From assembly GCA_016199105.1 (NCBI GenBank), contig JACQHI010000017.1, positions 1 through 9,212 of the forward strand: a stretch of DNA of 9,212 nucleotides, read 5' to 3'. Origin of the DNA: Lentisphaerota bacterium (GTDB lineage: Bacteria > Verrucomicrobiota > Kiritimatiellia > JAAZAB01). Each line of letters starts with the position of its first letter. Positions within the stretch are counted from its first letter, which is position 1. The position numbers were made by a program, and so were the translations under genes. This document shows positions 1 to 6,731 of this stretch, in pieces. The notes beneath the pieces are model-generated. The model saw nothing but the letters and a program-made list of their open reading frames with translations. It was not told the origin of the DNA and made no database searches.

Positions 1-2
1 CC

Positions 3-2390
3 GGCGGCGTCATCAACGCCTACACGGCCCATGACCGCACGGTTTTCCATATCGATATGCCATCGCGCCACTGGCGCACGGCGGTGGCTATCCTCTCGGA
101 AGCCGTCCAGCACGCCGCATTCCCCGAGGAGGAATGGAGGCGGGAAAAGGACGTGATTCTGCGCGAGATCGCCATGAATCGGGACAAACCGGACCGCGTG
201 GTGGGACAACTTCTGTGGGAAACCGCCTTCACCGTTCATCCTTACCGGTATCCCGTCATCGGCTACAGAGACCTCTTCGCCAGTCTCACCCGGAACGACC
301 TGGTCGCTTATTATCGCCGTCACTTCGCCCCCAATTTCATGATCGCCGTCATGGTCGGCGATATGTCCGCCCCGGAGGCCGAAACGGCGATGCGGGAGGC
401 GCTCGGCTCTTTCCCTCGCCACGCCGGCGCCCTGGCCGCCATTCCGGAGGAGCCGTCGCAGATCGCCCCCCGGCAGGTCCGCCAAGCGGGGCCCTATGAA
501 CTCGCGCGCCTGGAATGGGCCTATCACACCGTTCCCCTTCAGCATCCCGACGCTCCGGACCTCGATGTCCTGGCCATTCTGGCCGGCAGCGGACGCACCT
601 CGCGCCTGGGTCAAACGATCAAGGAAACCCGGCGCCTGGCCCACGAGATCTCCGCCTGGTCTTTTACGCCGAAGGAGCCGGGGCTCTTTGGCATTTCAGC
701 CGTTTTCGACCCCGCCAAGGAAGCGGCGCTGGCGCCGGCCATCGAGAAGGAAGTGGACACGTGGAAGACAAAGTTGTTCAAGGCCGGTGAGGTGGAGAAG
801 GCGCGCAACATGCTCCTGCTGTCCACTCTGACCGAACAGGAGACGATGCATGGACAGGCCGCCAGCCTCGCCTCCGGCGAGTATTATGCCGGCAATCCCC
901 GTTTTTCCGAACTCTACCTGGCGGGATTGAAACGGGTCACACCGGAGACCCTCCGGAACATCGCCAAAAAATATCTGGTTCCATCGAATCGCACACTGGC
1001 CATTCTGTGTCCCACCGGCGCGACGGAACAGGCGGTCGCCCCTTCCGCCCTTTCAACGAATGTGCCGGGGGTCCACAAGCAAGTTCTTCCCAACGGCCTC
1101 ACCCTGCTGACGCGCGAGGACCACCGGCTTCCCCTCGTGGCTTTTTGCGCGGCTTCCGCGGGCGGCGTCCTCGATGAAGACGCCCGCAACAACGGCATTG
1201 CCCATTTGACCGCGGAGATGCTGCTCTCCGGAACCGGCTCCCGGTCCGCCGACACGATCGCCGGGCTTCTGGAATTCCGCGGCGCGTCGCTGTCTCCGTT
1301 TTCCGGCTACAGCAGTTTCGGCCTGCAAGGCCAATGCCTCAGCCGGGACGCCGCGGTCATGCTCGACCTCGTGGCCGATTGTCTCCGGCAGTCCATCTTT
1401 CCGACAAACGAATTGGACAAGAAGAAAGCCGAACAGATCGCCGGCATTCTCCGGCAGCAGGAATCGCCTTTTTTCCAGGCCGATAACGTCCTGAGGAAGA
1501 CCCTTTTCCCGGACCACCCCTATCGCTTCTTTCCCATCGGAACGATCGCCTCCGTCCGTTCCCTGCAGCGCGACGACCTCCTCCGGTATCATCGCCGGGC
1601 CCTCACCGCCAGCAACACGGTCCTGGCGGTTTTCGGCGACATTTCGCCCTCCCAGGTCTCAGAGGCCTGCGCGCGAGTCTTCCGGACCCTGCCGTCCGGA
1701 ACGCGGAGCCGGCCTGTCCTGCCCCCCCCAAACCCGAGCCTGCCCCTGCGTACTTGTCCCGCCAACGGCAGGATCGTCACGCCGGTCCCGCGAGAACAAA
1801 CCATCGTGCTGGTGGGCATGCCCGGCATCGCCGTTCTGGATCCGAGAAAAGACGCCATCGCGATTCTGCTGGAGGCGCTCAACGGGCTTTCCTCCGACCT
1901 GCTCATTCGGATCCGCGACCAGGAAGGCCTCGCCTATTATGCCGGCGCTCTGCAATTGACGGGCCCGGCGCCCGGCATGCTGACCCTCTATGCCGGAACA
2001 CGAACCGACGCGGTCGAGCGGGTGACCGCGTTGATCCAGGAGGAAATGGAGCGGCTGACCACGGAAGGGCTTCGCGAGGAGGAATGGGTCCGCGCCCGGG
2101 AACAACTGACGGCCGCCTTCGACCGAAAATGCCAGGCGAACGGAGAACTGGCCATGGATTGCGTCATCAACGAACTGCTCGGTCTCGGCTATGCCCATGG
2201 CTTTTCGATCCGGACACGGCTCGAACGCTTGCCTCCTTCCGACGCGCTGGAGGCGGCGCGTTCGCTTTTCGAACCGGACCGCTGCGTCATTTCCATTGCC
2301 GTACCCGAAACCGATGCGAATCGCAACATCCCGGATAGGAAGGAGTCCCGCCATGCCTCAGGAAAACCGGACGAAGGAAAACCAGAATAA
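3..2390 (+). CDS. M16 family zinc metallopeptidase, two-repeat form, 5'-truncated by window edge
   Basis: The frame is open from the first complete codon at base 3, so the gene starts outside the window; the ATG at 57 is internal. The 795 visible residues begin with GGVINAYTAHDRTVFH, which matches the M16 segment that follows the HxxEH zinc motif. That motif should therefore lie just upstream and cannot be seen. The E(x)6E pair of M16 enzymes is present (Glu codons at 144-146 and 165-167); the second Glu is the expected third zinc ligand. A second M16 repeat starts near base 1060 (VLPNGLTLL). Its HxxEH position reads HLTAE (1203-1217), so the catalytic Glu is Ala and the second His is Glu; this half should be non-catalytic. 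A GLAYY segment near 1930, typical of the substrate-binding half, is kept. The family degrades peptides inside a clamshell chamber, often in the periplasm or envelope; location here is unknown because the N-terminus is missing. The last 38 bases overlap the DUF1844 gene. Confidence 0.93.
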   Translation, partial: GGVINAYTAHDRTVFHIDMPSRHWRTAVAILSEAVQHAAFPEEEWRREKDVILREIAMNRDKPDRVVGQLLWETAFTVHPYRYPVIGYRDLFASLTRNDLVAYYRRHFAPNFMIAVMVGDMSAPEAETAMREALGSFPRHAGALAAIPEEPSQIAPRQVRQAGPYELARLEWAYHTVPLQHPDAPDLDVLAILAGSGRTSRLGQTIKETRRLAHEISAWSFTPKEPGLFGISAVFDPAKEAALAPAIEKEVDTWKTKLFKAGEVEKARNMLLLSTLTEQETMHGQAASLASGEYYAGNPRFSELYLAGLKRVTPETLRNIAKKYLVPSNRTLAILCPTGATEQAVAPSALSTNVPGVHKQVLPNGLTLLTREDHRLPLVAFCAASAGGVLDEDARNNGIAHLTAEMLLSGTGSRSADTIAGLLEFRGASLSPFSGYSSFGLQGQCLSRDAAVMLDLVADCLRQSIFPTNELDKKKAEQIAGILRQQESPFFQADNVLRKTLFPDHPYRFFPIGTIASVRSLQRDDLLRYHRRALTASNTVLAVFGDISPSQVSEACARVFRTLPSGTRSRPVLPPPNPSLPLRTCPANGRIVTPVPREQTIVLVGMPGIAVLDPRKDAIAILLEALNGLSSDLLIRIRDQEGLAYYAGALQLTGPAPGMLTLYAGTRTDAVERVTALIQEEMERLTTEGLREEEWVRAREQLTAAFDRKCQANGELAMDCVINELLGLGYAHGFSIRTRLERLPPSDALEAARSLFEPDRCVISIAVPETDANRNIPDRKESRHASGKPDEGKPE
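2337..2345 (+). promoter_or_regulatory. Ribosome binding site of the DUF1844 gene
   Basis: AGGAAGGAG lies 7 bases before the ATG at 2353, inside the end of the peptidase coding sequence. It selects this ATG over earlier in-frame ATGs such as the one at 2191, and it suggests that the two genes share one transcript. Confidence 0.8.
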
Positions 2391-2763
2391 ATCCCTGTTC
2401 ATCAATCTGGTGGTGATGTTCGCCACCTCGACCATGCAGCAACTGGGAAAAATCATCAATCCCGTCACCGGCAAGACGGAAATCAACCTCGAAAGCGCCC
2501 AGATGACCATTGACATGCTGGACATGCTGGAGGCCAAAACCCGCGGCAACCTGGATGCCGACGAGGCCAAAATCATCAACGATTCCCTGGCCTCGCTCAA
2601 AATGAACTTCGTGGAAACCGCCGAAACGGCGAAGCCCGACGAGACAACGGGCGAGTCCCCGGAAAAACCCGCGGCCCCTTCAGCCGCCTCGACGCCCTCG
2701 GCCGACGAACCGGCCGCCGCCGGCGACAGGGTCAAATACCGCAAAACCTACGGGGAAAAATGA
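2353..2763 (+). CDS. DUF1844 domain protein
   Basis: This is a 136-residue cytoplasmic protein. Residues 15-88 match the DUF1844 pattern as I know it: an LFINLVVMFATSTMQQLG helix, then the INPVTGKTEINLESAQMTID turn and helix, then MLEAKTRGNLDADE and a final helix ending KMNFVE. The family is small, mostly helical and of unknown function, and occurs in deltaproteobacteria, planctomycetes, Verrucomicrobia and relatives. Residues 89-124 form a low-complexity tail rich in Pro, Ala, Glu and Thr, probably disordered, followed by a basic end (VKYRKTYGEK). The ATG at 2353 is chosen because the domain starts soon after it and a strong ribosome binding site precedes it. The start overlaps the peptidase gene by 38 bases, so translation is probably coupled. 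The stop is 4 bases from that of the convergent FapA-family gene. Confidence 0.88.
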   Translation: MPQENRTKENQNKSLFINLVVMFATSTMQQLGKIINPVTGKTEINLESAQMTIDMLDMLEAKTRGNLDADEAKIINDSLASLKMNFVETAETAKPDETTGESPEKPAAPSAASTPSADEPAAAGDRVKYRKTYGEK

Positions 2764-2767
2764 CCCC

Positions 2768-4207
2768 TCAAAGCGGCAGAGTCCTGATTTCCCCCTCCTT
2801 GAAATCGCCGATAAAGAGCGTCCGGCCCGTTTCGCGCTGGACATGCTGCTGGAGGCGGCCGATGTTGATGATGGAGCCGGGATACACCAGTTCGAGCGCC
2901 CGGATTTCCCCCTTGGGCTGATTTTCGATCTGCACCATGAGCTTGGCTTTCTGATCCTGCATGTCCCGCGTCTGGGATTCCAGCGTGCGGTATTGCTCAA
3001 TCAACTTCTCGAACGCCGGCCGTTTGGCCGCCGGAAGTTTTTCCATCTGCTTCGGATCGGCCAGCATGATCTTGAGCACCTTGTCGCCGATGGCCACATG
3101 GATCTTCTTCATGACCTGACCGGCCTGAGCCAGTTGCTGGTCCAATTCCAACAGTTTTTTGTCCAGCAACATGCCGCCACTCACGGCCACCAAGGTTCCC
3201 CTGACGGAATCCGAGCCGATCACCCGAACCTCCACGCCCTTGCCCGCCCTCACTTCCCCCCCAATGATGGCGCCCTTGCCCTTGACCACCTTGACCCAGC
3301 CTTCCGCGTTGATCTTGCTTTGCATGATGTGGCTTCTGACGATCACATCGCCCTCGCACTCCACAAAGCTGTTTTCGATGAAACCGGCACTCAGGTTGCC
3401 CTTCGCCCGGAGCTCGTTTTTCCCCGTTCCGACCAGGCCTTGCGTGACGGTGATATTCCCCCCGGAGACAATCTTGGCATCCGCCACTTCGCCCCGGATT
3501 TCGATATCCTGTCCCGCCTCGACAATAAAGCCCGCGCGCACGGACCCTTTCACCAGCACGGAGCCGGTAAAACGGATATTGCCCACCGAAAGATCGACAT
3601 CGCCATCCACCGTATATTGCTCCAGCACCTGGATTTCGCGGCCCGCAAACGTCACCATGCCGTCGCAATTGGCGTAATACCGGTTTTCCTCCACACGGAT
3701 ATTCTTGCCCGGCACAAGGCGCACCAACGCGCCTCTCCGCTTCGTCGGAGGGATCGCCTTGCCCTGCACGCTTTTTCCTTCGATGGCGTCGACGGGATGA
3801 AACAACTCGGCCAACAACTGATCTTTTTTGACCAGAATGATGCGGTTCGACTCGTGAAAATCGATCCTGGCATCGCCTTCGGCGTCAACCTGGGTGTTGG
3901 CGGCGAACTTCAGATCGATCCGGCCGTCTTCCGCGTTGACCGCGGACCGGCCGGTGGCCGCCAGGAAACGCGTGGGGGTGGCGGAGCTCCGGGCCGCGGC
4001 AATGCCGCTTTCGAGGGCCGAGGCATCCGCGCCGAAGACCACGCCGTTGGTTTGGAGAAAGGCCATCACGTCGTCGGGGGTTCCGGCATATTGCGGCGGC
4101 AGAACCACGAATGCATGCAGGCCCTCCTGAAGCACGTCCACCGTGAGTTCCGCCGATGTTGCCGCATCCGCCGACGGCTTCCCCGGCGCATTTTCGTTCA
4201 TCGACAT
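2768..4207 (-). CDS. FapA family protein (DUF342, polymer-forming beta-helix)
   Basis: This is a 479-residue protein. Residues 20-200 fit the FapA N-terminal domain (FHESNRIILVKKDQLLAE, then a PVDAIEGKSVQGKAIPP segment typical of DUF342). Residues 200-345 form short Gly- and Val-rich repeats such as VDGDVDLSVGNIRFTGSVLV, SGGNITVTQGLVG and KGNLSAGFIENS, as in the family's right-handed beta-helix. Residues 347-430 are charged and heptad-like, probably a coiled coil, and a short beta segment follows. There is no signal peptide or membrane segment. FapA proteins are linked to flagellar assembly and polar placement in some bacteria, but many homologues occur without flagella and their role is open. 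The ATG at 4207 follows GGGGGAGG at 5-base spacing; the ATG at 4201 (residue 3) is also possible. The gene lies 54 bases after the response regulator, and co-transcription is likely. Family call is firm; function is not. Confidence 0.92.
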   Translation of the reverse strand: MSMNENAPGKPSADAATSAELTVDVLQEGLHAFVVLPPQYAGTPDDVMAFLQTNGVVFGADASALESGIAAARSSATPTRFLAATGRSAVNAEDGRIDLKFAANTQVDAEGDARIDFHESNRIILVKKDQLLAELFHPVDAIEGKSVQGKAIPPTKRRGALVRLVPGKNIRVEENRYYANCDGMVTFAGREIQVLEQYTVDGDVDLSVGNIRFTGSVLVKGSVRAGFIVEAGQDIEIRGEVADAKIVSGGNITVTQGLVGTGKNELRAKGNLSAGFIENSFVECEGDVIVRSHIMQSKINAEGWVKVVKGKGAIIGGEVRAGKGVEVRVIGSDSVRGTLVAVSGGMLLDKKLLELDQQLAQAGQVMKKIHVAIGDKVLKIMLADPKQMEKLPAAKRPAFEKLIEQYRTLESQTRDMQDQKAKLMVQIENQPKGEIRALELVYPGSIINIGRLQQHVQRETGRTLFIGDFKEGEIRTLPL

Positions 4208-4261
4208 AAGAACCTCCCCCGCCCCGCAACAATCGCTCGCGAAAAACCCGGCCCCATCGCT

Positions 4262-4675
4262 TCAACTCAATTGAGGGATGTCGGAGATCAGGCCCAACTG
4301 TTTGATCTCCTCAAGCAACATCAGGCGTTCCACCGGCTTCACGATATAGGCATCGCAATCTTCGCCGATGGCGCTCATGACATTGGCGGCGTCGCCGAGC
4401 GCGGTCAACATGATGACCTTGGCCCGCCGGCGGCGATCCAGGCCGTGTTCCCTCTCCAAATCCCGGATGGCCTTCAACGCCTCATGCCCGTTCATGTGCG
4501 GCATGACGATATCGAGACAGATCAGGGAAAACGGATTCTGTTCCGCCAGTGACTTCTTGACGCACGCCACCGCAATCGCGCCATCCTCCACCGCCTCGCA
4601 TTCTCCGATGGACGCCAGGTACAAATACAGAACACGCCGGCAATCGGGATCGTCTTCCACAATTAAAATGCGCAT
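4262..4675 (-). CDS. Single-domain response regulator (CheY-like receiver)
   Basis: This is a 137-residue protein made of one receiver domain with no output domain. The acidic pocket is D8 and D9 (LIVEDDP), the phosphoacceptor is D55 (CLDIVMP), the switch Thr is T91 (IMLTAL) and the conserved Lys is K113 (YIVKPVE). All key residues are present, so it should be phosphorylated by a histidine kinase. No kinase gene is in the window. Such proteins act by binding a partner when phosphorylated. The gene directly downstream encodes the FapA-family protein, which is the natural candidate partner, but this is inference from adjacency. The ATG at 4675 follows AAGGT at 5-base spacing. The 106 bases upstream (4676-4781) show no clear terminator or complete promoter, so the gene may be read from the upstream genes. 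Confidence 0.95.
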   Translation of the reverse strand: MRILIVEDDPDCRRVLYLYLASIGECEAVEDGAIAVACVKKSLAEQNPFSLICLDIVMPHMNGHEALKAIRDLEREHGLDRRRRAKVIMLTALGDAANVMSAIGEDCDAYIVKPVERLMLLEEIKQLGLISDIPQLS

Positions 4676-4781
4676 GGCTCACCTTAGGTACTGTTGGGAC
4701 ACACCCCGTTTTTCGTCAACCCAAACCTCCAGCATGTTACACCCGCCCTCGCCGACTGCGCAAGCACTTCCGTTGTCTTTT

Positions 4782-5048
4782 TCACTGCCTTCCGTCGCGG
4801 TCCAAGTGCCGGCGAAGGACGGCACGCCCCACCTCGGACCACCACCCGTTTCTGACGATATCCTGCAATTGGGTCGGCGAAAGCGCCGTGAGATCGGCAT
4901 CGCGAAGCAGGCAACAGATCATGTTGCGGTCGAGCTCCCGGCGAGACGTCGTCCCCATCTCCGTCACGGGCACGTCCGCTTCAATCAATGAAGCCACACG
5001 CCGGCGGCCTTCCTGAAGGGTCCGCATCAACTCATCCTTGGATGCCAT
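4782..5048 (-). CDS. Hypothetical small protein, 88 residues
   Basis: I do not recognise a family. The ATG at 5048 follows GGGAGAGG (5058-5065) at 9-base spacing, and codons prefer G or C at the third position like the neighbouring genes, so the frame is probably real. The protein is soluble, charged and probably helical, with a basic stretch near residues 14-18 (EGRRRV). A motif-like core holds two adjacent Cys (MICCLLRDADL) followed by LSPTQLQDIVRNGWWSEVG. There is no signal peptide or membrane segment. It starts 21 bases after the ROK gene on the same strand, so it is probably in the same operon, and the response regulator gene follows after 106 bases. Other short frames overlap here, but they lack a comparable ribosome binding site. 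Confidence 0.65.
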   Translation of the reverse strand: MASKDELMRTLQEGRRRVASLIEADVPVTEMGTTSRRELDRNMICCLLRDADLTALSPTQLQDIVRNGWWSEVGRAVLRRHLDRDGRQ

Positions 5049-5069
5049 GGCGAGGTTCCTCTCCCGCTT

Positions 5070-6476
5070 TTACCTCAGCCGGGGCAGACTGGCCGCGGCG
5101 ATGGACTGCCCCACGCGGCGGTTGGACTCGTCCGGAACCACCAACTTGATCTTTCCGGACAGGTCGGGGAATTCCTGCTTCAGCACGCGCCCGGCGGTCC
5201 GGATCACGACATCGCCCCCCTCGCCCGAAGTGACACGGCCCAGAACAAGCAGGAATTCCATGTCGTAAAAGGCGGCGAACTGGGCCACGGCATAGCCGAA
5301 ATATACCCCGATCGTCTCGTAAATGCGGTGCGCGCGTTCATCCCCTTTCGCCATCAGCGCCTGGACATCCTTTAACCGCTCCGGCAGTCCCTTTTTTCCA
5401 TCCAGCGGAATGCCCGCCGGCCCGGCCAGCCGGTTGACGGCCATCTGCGAAAAATACTGCCCGCCGCACCCCCGGTCGCCCGACCATTCGTCTTCCGGCG
5501 CGTCCGGCCGGTAATCCACCGGCGCAAAGGCCAGTTCATCGAGCCAGCCGGGTATCTTGCCGTCCCCGTCCACGTATCCGCCGGCCAGACTGGATCCCAT
5601 GGCGATGCCCAGCACCCGGTTGACCCCCATCGACATGGACCCCGCCAACGCCGTCACCTCGCCATCATTGATGACGTCCAGAGGAATCCCGCCCCACGCT
5701 TTTTGAATCTCCAGGAACAGCGGGCGCACGCGTTGTTCGAAAAGTTCGCGGGGCACCCCACGGAACAGGGAGGCCACCCGGACCTGATTGCCGAAAAACA
5801 CCCCCGCCGAGGAGCCGCCAATGGCATCCACCCGCGGCAAATGGGCGGCCGCGGTCTTCAGGGCCGACATGATTTCATCGAAATGGTACCGCGGATCCGC
5901 GTGCGATTTGGGATCCCAGACCACTTCTTCGCTGAACACCGTTTTGCCCTCCAGCACGGCCGACACCTTGCGGTCGCTGGCGCCCAGGTCGAAGCCGATA
6001 CGGCACCCCTCCAGGTGCCGGCCCAGCGGTTTCGCGTTGTTCCGGGCCGCCGGCACCCGGTCCGGCGTGGTCAATTCGATCCGGAACGGCTGCCCGTAAA
6101 ACTCGCTCATCATTCCGGCATCGAACGCGCGTGCGCCGCCCTTCGCATAGGTCGCTGTGAGCGTTTCTCCGAGTTCCCGGGGCCCTGCGAGGATCACGCG
6201 CCAACCGCCCCGCTGCCACAGCAAAAATTTCAAGAGGCGTTCGGCATAGACCTTGTTCGCCGCCTGCCGCTCGTGATCCGGGGGAAACACCTGTGTCTCA
6301 TAGCGGGAAACGGACCCGCCGTCGGCCTCCAGGGCTATGATCAGATGAACGCCCCGGTTGGATTCCCGGACTTCCGTTTCAAACCGCCGGTTCGCGAGAG
6401 CGGCGGGCCGGAACGTCCGGTCCAGCGGCGGGACGATGCCGGGGGTCTCCAAAAACCAGCTCGCGTCAGTCTTCAT
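5070..6476 (-). CDS. ROK family protein (sugar kinase-like) with long N-terminal extension
   Basis: This is a 468-residue protein. The ROK/ASKHA nucleotide-binding fold covers residues 158-468. The phosphate-1 loop is GFDLGASDRKVS (161-172), the catalytic Asp is D271 in the IND-G motif, and the phosphate-2 loop is GIAMGSSLAGG (290-300). The usual ExGH signature reads ELAF (E314, with Phe in the His position). The zinc motif normally written CxCGxxGC is reduced to DRGCGGQYFS with one Cys (C337), so the structural zinc site looks lost. Residues 1-157 have no counterpart in typical ROK kinases of about 300-400 residues and include a GGWRVILAGPRELGETL segment. The protein may phosphorylate a sugar or act as a sugar sensor; no DNA-binding helix-turn-helix is evident. 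The ATG at 6476 is chosen over the in-frame ATG at 6677 because GGAG lies 8 bases before it and the longer version would translate the palindromic element. Confidence 0.86.
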   Translation of the reverse strand: MKTDASWFLETPGIVPPLDRTFRPAALANRRFETEVRESNRGVHLIIALEADGGSVSRYETQVFPPDHERQAANKVYAERLLKFLLWQRGGWRVILAGPRELGETLTATYAKGGARAFDAGMMSEFYGQPFRIELTTPDRVPAARNNAKPLGRHLEGCRIGFDLGASDRKVSAVLEGKTVFSEEVVWDPKSHADPRYHFDEIMSALKTAAAHLPRVDAIGGSSAGVFFGNQVRVASLFRGVPRELFEQRVRPLFLEIQKAWGGIPLDVINDGEVTALAGSMSMGVNRVLGIAMGSSLAGGYVDGDGKIPGWLDELAFAPVDYRPDAPEDEWSGDRGCGGQYFSQMAVNRLAGPAGIPLDGKKGLPERLKDVQALMAKGDERAHRIYETIGVYFGYAVAQFAAFYDMEFLLVLGRVTSGEGGDVVIRTAGRVLKQEFPDLSGKIKLVVPDESNRRVGQSIAAASLPRLR

Positions 6477-6484
6477 ACGATGAA

Positions 6485-6488
6485 CTCC
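6485..6488 (-). promoter_or_regulatory. Ribosome binding site that fixes the ROK start
   Basis: GGAG on the minus strand lies 8 bases before the ATG at 6474-6476. It supports starting the ROK protein at MKTDASWF and leaving out the 67 further in-frame codons upstream. Confidence 0.65.
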
Positions 6489-6537
6489 ATGACGAAGATT
6501 TGTGCGAACGAATGGCCAAACCTGAAGGGCACTTATA

Positions 6538-6642
6538 TAAACTCGTGTTTCGACAGACGGCGGCCGAGGCCGGCCTCCCTCCAGAAGAACGCCTGTATTC
6601 CCTCCTATTGGAGGGCGGGCGGCCTCGACCGCCGCGAGTTTA
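6538..6642. repeat. Nested palindromic element, REP-like or structured leader
   Basis: The element is about 105 bases between two genes. The outer ends are a perfect 8-base inverted repeat: TAAACTCG (6538-6545) and CGAGTTTA (6635-6642). Inside, 6558-6571 (CGGCGGCCGAGGCC) and 6621-6634 (GGCCTCGACCGCCG) pair at 13 of 14 positions. The one mismatch becomes G-U in minus-strand RNA and C-A in plus-strand RNA. An inner hairpin sits at 6600-6615. A second CCCTCC at 6577-6582 could pair with the same GGAGGG at 6610-6615. There is no U-tract after it on either strand, so it is not a standard intrinsic terminator. It may be one copy of a dispersed palindromic family; one window cannot show copy number. 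Confidence 0.7.
6600..6615. repeat. Perfect hairpin inside the palindromic element
   Basis: CCCTCC, loop TATT, GGAGGG: a 6-base-pair stem with a 4-base loop at the centre of the larger element. In plus-strand sense the GGAGGG looks like a ribosome binding site, but no gene follows on that strand. Confidence 0.7.
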
Positions 6643-6690
6643 AGCAAGTGCCATTCAGTCCGGACCTCACGACGCAAACTCCGGTTTTGA

Positions 6691-6718
6691 AATGTATCAG
6701 CAGGAATTAGAAAGTCAA
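6691..6718 (-). promoter_or_regulatory. Sigma70-like promoter for the ROK gene
   Basis: On the minus strand TTGACT (6713-6718, 5 of 6 to consensus) is followed after 16 bases by TACATT (6691-6696, 4 of 6). TG in the extended -10 position comes just before it (TGATACATT). It lies 13 bases after the deacetylase stop codon in an AT-richer stretch. Transcription would start near 6684, giving a leader of about 208 bases before the ROK ATG, with the whole palindromic element inside it. An AT-rich TTATATAAG at 6532-6540 nearer the gene has no matching -35 box. Confidence 0.5.
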
Positions 6719-6731
6719 CACTGCCGGCCGA

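Noticed and set aside
2752..2794. Inverted repeat GGGGAAA (2752-2758) and TTTCCCC (2788-2794) across the two convergent stop codons, possible bidirectional terminator
   Set aside because: The stem is 7 bases with a 29-base loop and no U-tract; it is too weak to call a terminator.
4266..4275. Perfect 10-base palindrome CTCAATTGAG at the end of the response regulator gene
   Set aside because: It lies within the last codons, has no loop and no flanking symmetry, and short palindromes of this size are common by chance.
2843..4552. Open frame of 569 codons on the plus strand opposite the FapA-family and response regulator genes
   Set aside because: It is antisense to two clear genes, rich in His, Asp and Arg as expected for the reverse of GC-rich coding sequence, and has no recognisable domain.
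4714..4719. TTGACG on the minus strand upstream of the response regulator, possible -35 box
   Set aside because: No acceptable -10 box follows at 16-18 bases.
4679..4914. Short minus-strand frames ending just before the response regulator start, possible leader peptide
   Set aside because: They overlap the better-supported 88-residue gene in other frames and lack a clear ribosome binding site.
6477..6677. N-terminal extension of the ROK protein by 67 residues from the ATG at 6677
   Set aside because: The extension would translate the palindromic element and promoter-proximal leader; the ATG at 6476 has a well-placed ribosome binding site.
5703..6710. Open frame of 335 codons on the plus strand opposite the ROK gene and its leader
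   Set aside because: Antisense shadow; it also runs through the palindromic element, and no family motif is seen.
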